64,000 nucleotides of DNA, from NCBI GenBank assembly GCA_027886175.1, contig JAJNNQ010000004.1:248001-312000 (forward strand), given 5' to 3'. Source of the DNA: Phylloscopus collybita (taxonomy: Eukaryota > Chordata > Aves > Passeriformes > Phylloscopidae). A program made the position numbers and the translations under genes. A model generated the notes under the pieces. That model ran no database searches, was not told where the DNA came from, and was given only the letters and a program-made list of their open reading frames with translations. Positions 24,501 to 37,482 of this stretch are shown in pieces (the stretch's first letter is position 1; each line of letters starts with the position of its first letter).

Positions 24501-27492
24501 AATAAACCAAAATATTTTCTATCCTAGAGTACTGTTCCTAGCAACAAGGAAGAATGAAGAAATTTTCAGTATTCTAGAACTGCAACTAGTCCTCAGCCTC
24601 TATACTGGCATCAAGATGCAAATGTAATCTGCATAGTTATAAAGTATTTGCAACCTTAAACCAATGCATATCTACACCTAATGAAATAACAGGGACAAAT
24701 CTGGGATTCCTGATCTGACTGTGGCTTGCAAACAGTCCAGCTACAGGCAGTGCCTGCTGCTGACAGATTATTCAATGAAAGAGGGCTCTGTAGGTCCAGG
24801 GGCTGTTGGAGCACATCATACTCTTTGGTTAAAGAGGAATAACTTTAGCCAAAGGGAAGAGTTTCTGTGGTCAGTATAAATGGCTTTTCCTAGCTCTTCT
24901 GCTGGTTGTTGCACTCACCTGCACTCACTCAACTGATAAGGAAATTCCAGGCAGGAAGCTCTTATGCTACTGAAGGGAATTAAAAAAAACCTGTGGATTT
25001 CCAGGGGTCTGGAGGCAGCTGTTGAGGAGCATTATGATCTTTCCCAGAAGTCCTCTGCAATGTTGTCTTACCCAGCTCTTGACTGGGGCAATGTCCATCT
25101 CTCACGAAACACCAGTCACCCCCTCATGCCTTCCCCAGTACCTCCTCCCTCTGCTCATGCTTGGACACTGGAATGGCCAGTGACCCTGAGGCTGGTCACT
25201 GCTAACCACTCCTGTCCAGCAGAGGAAGGGGCCAGCTTCTGACCAAGGTGCTAGATATTGCTGGGAGGATCCAGTCCTGTCGGTTACATTATCATGGCAG
25301 CAGCATTGTTTGGGATACTGAAAATCTGTGGGGGATGAGTGTGCAAGGAGGTTAGGACCCTGAAAATTGCAGCCCACTCCCAAGTTCCAGTAACAGCGGC
25401 TGTGGGCTGAGTGTGGGTACAACTATCCCTCCCTGCTCCCATGCCATGCACTTTTCTGAGCAGTGCCCTAGGGACTGCCTCAACTGTCTCTCTGGTGGTT
25501 TCTTTCATTGGGCTCCTTAGGGTCAGTTGGAAACAGGCCAGAGTACTGTCTGCCATTTGGAGCTCTGAGAAGGTACTTCTCATGGAATCAAGCTTTTACT
25601 TTGAATGGCAAGCATTGATTCTCCAATCACATCTCTGTCTTTCCTGCAAGGACACATTACATATAATAAAGGAGCCAAGAGCACAGGTGAAAGCCATAAA
25701 ACTCTGTGTAAGTCTTTGTGTTTGATGTGATCTAAGGTTATATAAGGGTGTTCAGGTACACAGATGGGCAGAAAACTAGAATACTTTATTGTGTCAAGTG
25801 TACAGTTCATAAAATCAAAGACATTGTTCAAACTACCCTTTAAGTCAGGTGACATCTGTAAAAGCATTAATATGCCGTATGTAAAGGCATAAAGATGAGC
25901 ATAACAAATGAGGGAAGTTAGAACACTTGACACTTGGCTTTGAAGCAGCATGTCCACAGCTGTGCAGCTGTGCAAGCATTCCGTAGTGTGAAGCTTTGTT
26001 GAGTTTCTTGGACAATTTTGTTGCTCCATACCAAAATTCCATGTGCTAGCACAGTGGAAGGTCTGAAAAAGGGATTTTTGGTGCTCTCTGCAGTTGGTTC
26101 TGTGACTGTCTTTTTGGACTGATACATTATACACACATATCTATATATTTAACTGTACTAGATATACTTACATAACAGCCACATTGTCAGTAGAGATAAA
26201 ACATGCAAGACATGAAGCAGAGAGATACTTCCTTTGAAAGTAAATCACTGTGTTGAAGAGCTGTACAGATATTTACTGGGGTAAAATTTAAAATGGCTCC
26301 AGAAATAAAATGAGTGGTTATGTATTCTCTCTATTGATTTCTGTATTGCTTTTAGGCTACTGCATACCCAAAGGCATGCAGTGCACACAGGAGTTTGGCA
26401 TGCTTTGAAGAATATGCCAAATTTTGCTTGCTTTATGCAAGAAGGTGAATTCAACGATATTGCTCCTGTACATAAGACAGGAAAAAATTAGTCCCAAATT
26501 CTTTATTTCTTTGGCAAAGTGTCCTTTTAAAGCATGCTGCCAGTTCTGCAAGCTTATAAGCAGTGGATTTAATTAGGCTGTTTATGTAAGCGGAAGCATG
26601 TTTTCATTCAAATGCTGCCCAGTTCAAATTCTATGCCACAGCTGAAATTTTCATATGAAGTCATGCTTATGAAAGCCCTTTCCCACTACTGTGGCAGTAA
26701 TGGTGTGGGTGAGGACCACACAACCAGGGGCTTTAAAATTGTTTTTCCCTACAGCACCTTTCTTCTTCCATGTTGTGATATGGATGAGCGAAGATAAGGC
26801 TACAAGAAGCACCTGCCTTTCTGGTTTTAATGGACTCAGGATATCCACAGTGATTTACATGTTGCATATATAGCTATCTGGCATGGAGTAGGCTGCTGTT
26901 AACTCTTCTCATAATTCAGCAGGGTTAGCAGAAACCATCAAAAAGGATCATCTGAGATATTTGGTACATGGTTAGCATCAGTCCCTATATATTGAAAAAA
27001 AGGAGAATTTTGTTTCCCAGCAAGAAAATGATAAAAAATCTTGACAGAAGAAAGACAAGATAGTGACCAACAGACAGAAAAGATAGAGAAAAAAGAATCT
27101 TTCTGTGCACTGTCTAAGTCTGTCTAAGTCTGTTCTGACTGTTGTACCCAAGTTGGAGTTGGCTGTGGGCCAACATTACATAGGTAAGCAGAACTAGTAT
27201 TTCATACTTACAATGAACCATCTCACATTCCTGAATAGCTTTTGAATGAACCTGAAATGTGGAGTAGGAACAGTAGAATCCCACTGATCATGTGGAACTG
27301 AGTTTTCTCATGTTTAACTTCATGGAAATACCAAGAAAGTCCCTGCAAATAATTTTTAGGTGTTGCCATTTCAGGAGTAGTATACTCAGAATTTATCTGC
27401 TGGATGAGAAAAAATTAACCCATGCTAATACAGTGTTAACAGCCAATAACTTTACAACAACTGTGTAAACATGGAGTTTATGAAGAGTATGG

Positions 27493-28522
27493 TGCACTGG
27501 TTTAGCATGGCAAGGCTTTGGTGGCTGAGGGGTTTCTGTGAAAAGAAGATCCATTGCCAGCTGGCTCCAAGATGGTCCAACCACTGGCCAAGGTCAAGCC
27601 CATCAGCAATGGTGGCAGTGCCTCTGGAATAATGTACTTACAAAGGGGGAAAAACCCTATGTGACAGTAATTAGCAGCCAGAGAATGGAGGAGTGAGTGC
27701 ACATGACAGCAAGAGCTCTGCAAACACCAAGGTCAGTAATAAGGAGGGGCAGGAGGTGCTGGAGCAGACATCTCCCTGCAGCCCCTGGTGCAGACCATGG
27801 TGAGGCAGCTGTGCCCTGCAGCCCGTCTGGTTCCACAGCAGAGCAGAGACCCACCTGCAGCCCATGGAGGACACCACTCTGGAGAAGGTAAATGCACCTG
27901 AAGGACACTGTGACCTTGTGGGAAACCTGTGCTGGAGCAGGGTCTTGGCAGGATCTGTGGAGAGAGGAGCCCAGGCTGGAGCAGGTTTGCTGGCAGGATT
28001 TGTGACCCCACAGGAGAGCCACTACAGAGCAGCCTGTTCCTGAAGGAAGGGATTCACGCTCTGGAAGGGATTCATGCTGGAGCAATTTGTGAGGTCTGTG
28101 AGAAGAACCCATGTTGGAGAAGGTCGTGGAGGACTGTCTCCTATGGGAGGGACCCCACACTGGAGCAATGGAAGAGTGTGAAGAGTAAAGCATGAACAAA
28201 ACCATCTTCTACCCCTCTGCACCAGGGGTAAGAGGCAGAGAAAACCAAGAAAAAGTCTGGAAGGAACGGAAGACTGGGGGAAGGTATTTTAAGATTTGGT
28301 TTTATTTTCTCATGATCTTAATCTGATCTTATTTATTATAAATTCAACTACTTTCTGTACATGGATCCTGTTTTACCCATGATGGTAACAGATCAGTGGT
28401 CCCTCCCTGTCCTTATCCTACAAGCCTTTTGTTATATTTACTCTCCCTTGTCCAGCTGAGGATGGGATGGAAAGGGCAGCTTTGGTGAGTACCTGGCATC
28501 TAACCAGTGTCAACACAGCACA
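27493..28522 (+). mobile_element. Solo LTR, avian ERVL-type
   Basis: Starts TGCACTGGTTTAGCATGG and ends TCAACACAGCACA. Between these lies the layout of a common bird ERVL LTR: an early CCAGCTGGCTCCAAGATGG block, a GC-rich middle of degenerate units built on 'CCCACGCTGGAGCAG'-like text, a T-rich part near the poly(A) region (28,290-28,350), and an end with CCTTGTCCAGCTGAGGA. Orientation is plus by this order. No internal gag/pol sequence flanks it, so it is a solo LTR. The bases just outside (TATGG at left, CACAG at right) do not match, so no target-site duplication could be confirmed; one edge may have been altered. The minus-strand open frames inside it are chance. Confidence 0.75.
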
Positions 28523-29578
28523 CACAGGTAGCGGTTCAATGTGCAGTTCTCATACAAAAACTATTAAGACAAAAAAAGAAAACTAGCATCTCACTGGATT
28601 TTCACCTTGTATCACCTAGCAGGAACACTTCCTACTACAGAGATCATAGAGTTATAGGTATACTCCCACCAAGTGCAGCACAACATCTTTTTTTGTTCTC
28701 TCTCTCTCTTCTTGTCTTCTCATTTTCTTGTAAGCAGTAGTGGATACGTAGTAATGTCCTTCCCTTTCAGCTTCTGCTGCCTTCAGTGTGGTTGAGCACA
28801 TTGATTCTAAATTACTTTAACAAATATGCAATATAACTGGTGTAACACATTATTTTCCAAGCCTCCAGCTGAATCCTCATTCTTACTCATTCAAATGTTT
28901 CTATTGAACATGCTCTGATACTGTGGGTGTTAAGACTTCAAACATCCTAACAAAAAGGATGTCTGCTTTACAGGAGACAATACTTCACTATGAGAAGTCA
29001 CGGATCACAGTCAGTGACATCACTAAGAACACTTCATGCTCTTCTTGATATTCTCTCTGTATTTTCCTCTTAGCCCTGTTTATAGCTGTTAAATTGTCCC
29101 AGTGTTACCTTACCTTCTGAGGGCATACATTTGCAGAATAATGTTATCACAAAAGTGATTTTACAGAAGTTATTTTATACCAGCCAGCTTCATTTCCTTA
29201 TGGATATGGATACTGTCTTGGAGATTAATTTAAAAACTGTTTAGTTTATCTTAGTTTATTCCTAAATTCAGATTGGAATGAATACAAAACATTATTTCTT
29301 CACCTGTTTAGTAACTTTTAAAGTAGCTTTTGCACCTCTATTTAGCAGCCCTTAGCAATTTCCACATATGAAACGGTCCTATAAATAAAACAAAAATAAA
29401 TATATAAATAAAGATAAACACAAAAATTACTAATTTTTTATTGTTGCTAAAATTTGCAGAGCCCCATTACTTCCAAAAAGGTGGGTTTTTTAGGACTAAA
29501 TGGGATATTAGTTTCAAATCTATTCCAGATATTACATCTGGTCCAAAGCCATCCAACTCAAATGCTATTGCAGGGGGC

Positions 29579-29690
29579 ATTTTTTTTTTTGGTGGGTGTT
29601 TTTTTTTTTTTTTGTTTTGTTTTTTTTTGTTTGTTTGTTTGTTTGTTTGTTTGTTTGTTTTTTGGGTTTTTTTTTGTTTTTAAAAGTTTG
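29579..29690. repeat. T-rich (GTTT)n tract
   Basis: Long T runs with seven or so consecutive GTTT units near 29,628-29,660. Confidence 0.9.
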
Positions 29691-32682
29691 TCTTTCCCTA
29701 ATTATTTTCTTTCTTTGAAATGAAGTAGAGGAAATAGCACTTAAGAGAAATCCTTGAAAGACCATCTGACTTAACTTTTGTGGTTTGAGTTACTGTATAT
29801 TTGATAAATTACTTCATCTGGTAGAAAAGCGAGTTTTAAATGAATGGAATTGTACAAGAACAAAATGATGAAATCTGCAGCAAGCTTTACTGGATGTCTT
29901 GACCACAGACACAATGTTGTTTACTTTTTTACCAAGTTTTGGAGGCTTTTTTTTTTTTTTTTGCACTGCTTTCTCCTGCATATTTGAGGTGTTCTGCCCT
30001 GAAATGGAGAAAAAAAACATGGGCCGACATTTGCATGTTTCTTCTGTATTTTAAGTGTTTGTAGTTTCAAATTCTCATTGAAATATGGTTTAGAAAATAG
30101 TGAAAGAAATCACAACATGCATCTTAAAACAGAATTTCAAACAAATCTTAGGGCAATGGAAACTACATCAAACAGCATGCTTTAAAGTATGATTCATCAT
30201 TTGATGTAGCTGGTTCATCATAACATGTTTCTCATCTGACAAAGGCAGGTAATGCACCCATTACAACTGCATGACAATATTTTGTCACTGGAGCCACAAA
30301 TTCCCTCAATTTGCCTTTTGCCCAGCAGCTAAAGCAAAGCAGTACTGAGAAGCATACCTGTCACATTTCTGCCCATCTAAGACCTACATGGCTTCTTCTC
30401 TGAACACACATTAAAGGCATTGGAAAAGGAACCTCCCAATTTCTAGAGTCCGTTTTTCTCTTCTTTTTTTGTTTGTATTGTTAGTCTCACATAAGTTGAC
30501 ATGTTTCATTTTCTCATATCTAACAAGCTTATAATGATTTAATTATGTATTTTGATGAAATTGTGAGAAGCTGAGAGCTTCCTACCTAATGTGTGCACAT
30601 CTACAATATTATCAGAAAGTATTATGGTTAAAGTTTTGATATGATGTTCATCTTTATAACATATAAGAGGTTTATAGTCCTCTTATAGGGGAAATTTTCT
30701 TCCTTCATTCTCCATAAATCTCTACAAAGTTGTTGCAATTGAGTAATTGTTTCTCTAAGTCCCACTGAATGCACCTGAAATAAAGCAGAAACAGGCAAAA
30801 TTACACAGAAAAAAATTACTGCAAAACAGGTAATTGACCCTAAACCTTTCTGCTCAAAGAATTTACTTTCTGAACATCCTGTAGTTCTAATTATAACTGC
30901 AATGAAGCCAGATCTAGCACAAATTAATATACTCTTTGCCTTTACTATTTCTATATTCAGTCCTCTGTTCCTCTTTAGTCCAAACATAATCAATCTTCTT
31001 TTCACCTCCAGTCTGCACTGCAGACTATAATTAAACAATGAAAATCTGACATTTATCTATAGAGGAAAACTGTTTAAAGAACCACTTAATACATGGAAAT
31101 TTTTGTTTCCCTCATGCAGAATTAGTCCTTAATGTTCCTTTATTCCATTTACTCTTCCTTCTATTGATTTTAATGTTCTTGCTCTCATTCCTATGCTCAT
31201 TCATTTTGGACTTCATGTATTGGTTTGATAGAAGCTAGACTTAGCTCAGTTGCTATTGGACAATACTGCAGGGTCCAGTGAGACCACTTGTCTGTTTGCA
31301 TTTCCACAAAGAATGCTTGGAGGAAAATTACTGAGGAAACCACATGCATAATTAAATAAAAATTATCAAAATTTTTCATTAAATAAAAATTATCAAAAAA
31401 AAAAAAATCTGGTATATTCTTAATATTAAAGGAAAATTTCTTCAGGGGCTATTTTCAGCTAGATAAGAATTCCTTCTTTGTCCCTTCTCAATACTCCATC
31501 CGAGATCTCTTCCGCTGATTATAGTGTGATGTTACAGAATAACAAGGAGAACTGCTACGAAGTACTATGTATATTATGTAGTCTTTGAAATACTATCCAA
31601 GGGCATTACAGCCTGAAAGCCATGCTCTACCCATAGACACAGCTATGTGTGAAAAATGCAGGTTTGTCCCTCCCTTGTCCTTAAAAGCACTTTTTCTTTT
31701 TTATGGGGTTTGTGCTGAGTCTCCAAAAACCCTCCAAGAAACTAACTTCAGACTGCACCTCTAAGCATCAAGAGAAAATCTGAAACAAAGGATAGTGGCC
31801 TTCCCAAGGACAAAATGCACAAATTGATGGATAAAAGATCCACACAGCAACATCAGTGCTGGTTCATGTGCAGGTGGACAGCAACAGACCACTTAATAAA
31901 TGCACACTTGGAACAGTACAGAAGCATTGCAATGACCTTTTTGTTCTTCCCTTACAAAGTGACAGGGGAAAGTGTAGAGCATTGTACAGGTCACTGCCTG
32001 CTTGTTTTGACTACCACAGTTCCGGTGCACAGTGAGCAGAGTGCCAAAATTCCCATGCTCAGTTACAGAGATGTCCTTCAGATGGGAAGGGTGGCTCAGG
32101 GTGGCTGAATCAACCCTCACCCACAGCCACTGACCTCAGAGAACAGGGCTGCCACTGCTACAGCAGCAGGTCTAACTCTGAAGCAGAACTCTTCCCGCTT
32201 TTATGGCCTAACACAAATCATGCCATCCTCTCCCCCAGGTTCAAGTGGCCATCATTTCACCAGCTGTTTATCTAATCCTGACTAATCCTGGATTCAAGCC
32301 ATAGCCTTTTGTGTAGATGAGATGAAAACCTGGAGGACGTACCGCAAGAAAAAGGAAAGCATAGTTTGAAAAGTAGGTGCTTTTACTCCTCCATCTTGAG
32401 GCAAACCAGATTACTGAAGCTAAATGGAAATATCTGTTTATAAAAAGAGCAAATTATTTAAACTTATTGCTATTTTTCAAAGTATAAAGACATGACCTTC
32501 CTCTCTTTTTCTCTCCACAAACTTACTCTTACTGGCAGAAAAAAAAAAAGTCATGGCATACAAGCTTCACTAATGAAGTCTTTTCAACAGAATTAGGTAT
32601 TTGGATATCTATGTCACACATTTACCCTCAAAGAAGCTACATATACTTTACCATCAGAATATTGAAACTTTGTAACTGTAAA

Positions 32683-33150
32683 ATCATAGAATCATAAAGG
32701 TTGGAAAACCTCTAAGATTGCCGAGTCCAACCATCAACCTAGCACTACCACTGTAACCCCTAAACCAATAACCCACATCATCCAGCATAGAATCCAGATG
32801 CCTCTTAATCACCTTCAGAGATGGTGACTCCACCACCTCCCAGGGCAATCTGATCCAACGCCTGACATGCCCTAACAGTGAAACTTTATTTTTCTAATAT
32901 CTAATCTGATTCTCCTGTCTCAGCTGAAGGCCATTTCCTCTGATCCTGTCACAGCAGAAGTGACCAACCCCCACCTCCCTGCAACCTCTTTTCAGGGAGC
33001 TGTAGAGAGCAATGAGGTCTCCCCTGGGCCTCCTGTTCTTGTGACTAAAGAAACCCAGATACTTCAGCAACAACTCCCTGTAAGGAATGTTTCCTAGACC
33101 CTTCAAAAGCCTGGTTGCCCTCCACTGGACACGGTCCAGCACCTCAATAG
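32683..33150 (-). mobile_element. CR1 LINE, 3' fragment
   Basis: The left end has AATCATAGAATCATAAAGGTTGG, the reverse complement of the CR1 terminal repeat. The minus strand at 32,894-33,142 still translates as CR1 ORF2 C-terminal text (for example RPRGDLIALYSSLKRGCREV), with a stop beyond it. Same subfamily as the copy at 4,561-5,325. Confidence 0.9.
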
Positions 33151-36100
33151 CCTAAATACCAAATACCAACCTTGATACTCAATTCATGTTACTATTTGTG
33201 CTTTAAGTAATTATTTTCCCATAAAACTAAAAATCAAAGATTTGACAGCCTACCAAACTTCAGACTTAAGGATAGAATTTTGCAAGTAGTTTGGAGCGAG
33301 TTATCCGAAGCTGGTCTCAGTAGTATTAGGTCTCCGCTCTTCCTGTAAACTGGTCAGCCTTTATTTTTAGTTTTCAATTGTCAATATTTCTTTTCCTTTT
33401 GTAAAGGAAGTTTAAAGAACTGCCAGTACTTGAAGCTGTATTTACAAGTCCAGTGTGATACAAACAAGGCTGATAATTTTATGCAGCACTCAGACCACTT
33501 CAGCTCCTTCAGCTAGCAGGACCTCTACGAAAAAGACTAAATGCTTATGTAACTGAAGTTGCCATAGGTTTGCTGATTCATGTTACCTGAAAAACTGAGA
33601 ACTTAGCTCCTTAGGGAAGGTGCAAGCCACCTTTCCCTATTAAACTTTTAATGCTACTTCCAGATCAAGTCTTTGTAAAATCACTTTGTGGTTTAAAAGC
33701 ATTCCCTGTAAAATTAGCAACAAAATGCTTCCTTTACCAAAGTGCACAGGAACAGAGAAAGGGATTTACTTTCCCCTGCTAAATTAGAACAACCACCTTG
33801 TTTCACCTGAAACTATTAAGAGTTCAACACAAATCCTATCCACACAAAATCAATAGATCAAATCACCTGTGTTTCATGAACATCAGGCTATAGAAAACAT
33901 ACTAAGACCATGCTTGATCCTTATCCTGATCTTGAAGACAATTGAAGAAACCTTTTATTTTGAATCTGTTAAATAAAGGAGAGGGAAAGGTGATTAGCAC
34001 AAGCTCAAGACTTGGTATTTAAACTGGAAATACTCTTTGGATGTATTTAATGTTCTCAATAAAGCTAGTGTATATGAAGTAAACAGTACTTGAAAGAGAA
34101 TACCAAGGCAGAAGGCTCTAACAGCTGCATCTCTGGTAGATGATGCAAAAGCTGAAGTGCTTAGAATTTTGCTACATGGAATCATTGAGGTGACATATGT
34201 TTTGCCAAACTCTGTACACATGTGAGTACCTTGAGCAGAGCAGAAACTCGCCTGTAAAATACCAGGTCCTGCTAAGCTGGTGTCTCTGTACAGGTCACGG
34301 ACACAGCCCCGCACAGCAATGTGTCAGACCACACTGACCTCTTGGCTGCAGCGGCTGAACTGTAGCAGATCTGAACAAACACTGAGGCTTTTCCAAGAGC
34401 ACCTCCTGTCTACCTGCAGAAGACCTCTGTTTTTTTGTTTGCTGTTTTCTTTTTTTTTTATACAGACATGATTAAACTACAGTTTAAAGAACCATTACCT
34501 TTAATCGTATATTTTATGATTGATGAAGTGTCCTTCCTCTAGAAGGAAAGGCACATGCATTTGCTTTCATAATTCTGCTGTTCCAATAAACCTAAAAAAC
34601 TTCAGTGTGATTGAATTGTATTATTGTGAGCCTATTCAACTACAGTTTCTGTTGTAAACAATCACTTTCCCCCTCCTAAGCCATTAAGTGAAAAGTCATT
34701 ATCCCTGTAATGACTTGAAAAGTTTCAAGAGAGATTGCAACAATAGTTCCTTTTTATTATTATTTGTATTAATTAAAAAAAAATAAGATTTATATGAACA
34801 CAAACCCATCAATATCAAGAGCAGATTCATACCCAGAGTGAAATTAAAAAGGGAAACTCGGGTGATGGCTGGGTTCTGGAATGCAAACCAACAGGTAGAC
34901 ATGAAATAAGGATAATAAGGAATAGTTATGACCAAATAGCATGAAGAAGCCTTTCATTACCTTAACAAGCAGCTGCTCATTAAGCAGGTTTGTGAGATTC
35001 TTTCAGGACTGAAAAGTTAAATTTGAAGAAAGCAAACACCTACAGGGCCCAGATAGCAACCAAGTCTGAGATACTTTTAGGGCTCAGAAACATATCTGAA
35101 TTCCCATTTACCCTGGTCTAGATAGCCCCTGGATTTCCATTTAAGATCACATTGAATAAGAGTAATAAATGAGCCTGTCAGCCTCTTATTCAGTAACCTT
35201 TTTTGTGTCATCTTGATTTTCTTCATCTCAACACTGCAGTGTTTGGTTTGTTTTGCTGCCCAGGAATGCACAAGGACAGCAGGAACATGGAATATTAATG
35301 CACACACCATAGAGATACTGCACAGGAATGTAAGAACAATCATTCCAAACACCAATAAATTGTACCAACTATTTTTACAATGTACTTTATTGTCACCAGT
35401 TGTGTATGTTATTTAAGTGACTCATTCTGTATTTTTGAGTATTCAGGATATATGTAAGATGAAGGACACAAATGCCCATTGAATCTCAAGCCTGATCCTG
35501 TAAGTTTACACTTCCCTATTGTATTTCTACTGATGTATTCTTACTAAAAATAAAACCTGAAATGACAGCAGAATGGTACCAAACAAGTCACATAAAAAAA
35601 TTCTCCTCTTAAGGAAGACTCTTCAAACAGCATATAGAAGACTACCATGTACCACTGACATCACTGAAATTTTTTACTACATATTTTGCATGGTAACAAG
35701 CAATACTATTTTACATCAGTAGTGAAAACTTACCACGCCTCAGCTCTATAAAATCAATATGAAGGATAAAATCTCGAAGGCTACACCCACAGCCTAAAGC
35801 AGTGCCTATGAGAGGTGAATTCCCCCACTCCCCAGCATGCCATGAGATGTACACCTTAATGGTGTACAATGGTGTATAATTTCCCAGTCTTCCAGATCCC
35901 TGTTTAATTACTTCTGCTTAAAAGTTAGTCATTTCACCTGAGGCAATGCTCTGCATTCTCTTTACAGTTGCCACTACCTTGTATTTTCTCTTTCTGGCAT
36001 ATGACTCTCCTATGCCCTTTATGGCAAAAAAAAAAAGTCAATTAGGCAGGCTGCAGAAGGATAGGAAACCAGACATAGAATATAGTTTATCCTTAGGGAA

Positions 36101-36967
36101 GTAAACAATACCAGAGGCTTAGAACAGGACATCCCCTACAGATGGAGACATTTGTTTTGTGGTGGAGCCACTAGAATATAACAAATGGCAAGAATTGCAG
36201 TAATTTCATTCTCTCTTACCATCACATGCCATTCTGCCTTTTAGCTACCATGCAGGGAGTATCAGTACAATTCAAGGAAGGTTATTGACAGCTGTATTTG
36301 CTGCTGGCTGCCCCGGCCATCACAGCCAGAGGCAAGTTTTAAAGAAAGGAGTACTTGACACACTAATATGCTTTGTGAGAGAGTCTAGATGAAGGCACTA
36401 GTTTTTTAGTTGTTTACCCAGCCAGTCAAGCCAAATCAGTACACACACAGATCTGCAATTCTGACATCTTGAAAACTGAAACTCATGAGGTGAGACGTAT
36501 TATCGGACTACCTCATTCCTGTGCGAGGTACTTAGATCCTAGATTCAATTTCACAAAGAAAAGATTCCATGTATCACTGCAGTTGTACCTCCTTTCAAGT
36601 AAAATGGAAGTGAACAGATCATTGCGATGAATTCTACAAGAACCAAAGAAGTATCCTTAAAAAAAAAAAGCAAATGATTAGGAATTACTAATCAAACTTC
36701 TCATATTCACTCTAGGCAAGTTCACTTGCAAATAAACAGCAAGGCCCTTTTCTTTGGAAAATCCTCAGTCACTCAGTAATTCCAAGTTAAAACACAAATA
36801 ATAAATTCATAAACCATATGATCTAAACCAACATCCTTAGGTTATGCTGTGGCTGGGTTCCTTGTGCTGTCATTTGAGAACTCAAACCCTAACATTCCTG
36901 CTCATTCCAGAGTGTGTAGGAAAAGAAAGACACTAGACATGCTCTACCATCTGCAAAACACAAATAA

Positions 36968-36973
36968 TTTATT
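36968..36973 (-). terminator. LYRM7: LYRM7 polyadenylation signal
   Basis: AATAAA on the minus strand, the first such hexamer after the LYRM7 stop codon, giving a 3' UTR of roughly 450 bases. It is followed by a T/GT-rich stretch (TTATTTGTGTTTTG), so cleavage is expected near 36,945-36,955. Confidence 0.7.
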
Positions 36974-37405
36974 GAGATAAACCTTTAAGAACTCTCTCAA
37001 GCAGCGAGTATCACAGTATACTAGTGTACAATTAGTGACAACTTCAGAAATCATGCTTTTGGTGCAAAGCATAAATTTAATGTTAAATGCCACAAGACGA
37101 TTTTTCATTACTTCAAGGAAGCTTGTGATTGACAACAAACTCAAAAATAAATATTATCAGTATTAAGTACTCCATTTAATTTTTATATAGCTTTGAAAAA
37201 CTCTAGATTGCTGGGAAACAATCTCTGTCTGATAGCTGTCATAATCAGAAAAATTCCTGGCTGAACTAACACAATTCAGCAGTGTACTTTTAAGTTCTGT
37301 TAAAGTATTACTATCTGCCACAGGACAAGTGCATGATGATATCCCAGCACTCAATAAAATCAGTGGGTTGATTTCAGTCTCCTTTTTCCTGGTAACAATA
37401 CTTCC

Positions 37406-37482
37406 TCAGGATTCTTGCTGTTTTGTTGGTTTATCTAAGTAAGGAGTGTTGTCCTGTAGCAGATCTTTCCTGGGTATGAGTA
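37406..37482 (-). CDS. LYRM7: LYRM7 coding exon 5 (last)
   Basis: Acceptor TATTTCAG ends at 37483. The exon completes a split Val codon, continues LIPRKDLLQDNTPYLDKP, and ends in TGA at 37408-37406. It matches the C-terminal VPRKDLL region of mammalian LYRM7. Confidence 0.95.

Larger units (their letters stand above)
3725..36944. other. Intergenic region between two leftward genes
   Basis: About 33 kb of mostly AT-rich DNA with no spliced coding gene that I can recognise. It holds the CR1 fragments, solo LTR, simple repeats and hairpins listed separately. Parts with higher GC and no identified repeat are about 22,300-22,600 and 24,960-25,620. The largest unexplained open frame is a minus-strand 184-codon frame at 25,580-26,134 with no motif or composition that supports a gene. 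Confidence 0.6.

Noticed and set aside
25580..26134. 184-codon minus-strand frame
   Set aside because: No motif, no splice or promoter context, overlapping open frames in the same place, and no recognisable homology; most likely chance.
27657..28205. 182-codon minus-strand frame
   Set aside because: Lies wholly inside the solo LTR, antisense to it.
30628..31038. 136-codon minus-strand frame with a hydrophobic middle
   Set aside because: AT-rich composition gives hydrophobic codons by chance, and no family can be recognised.
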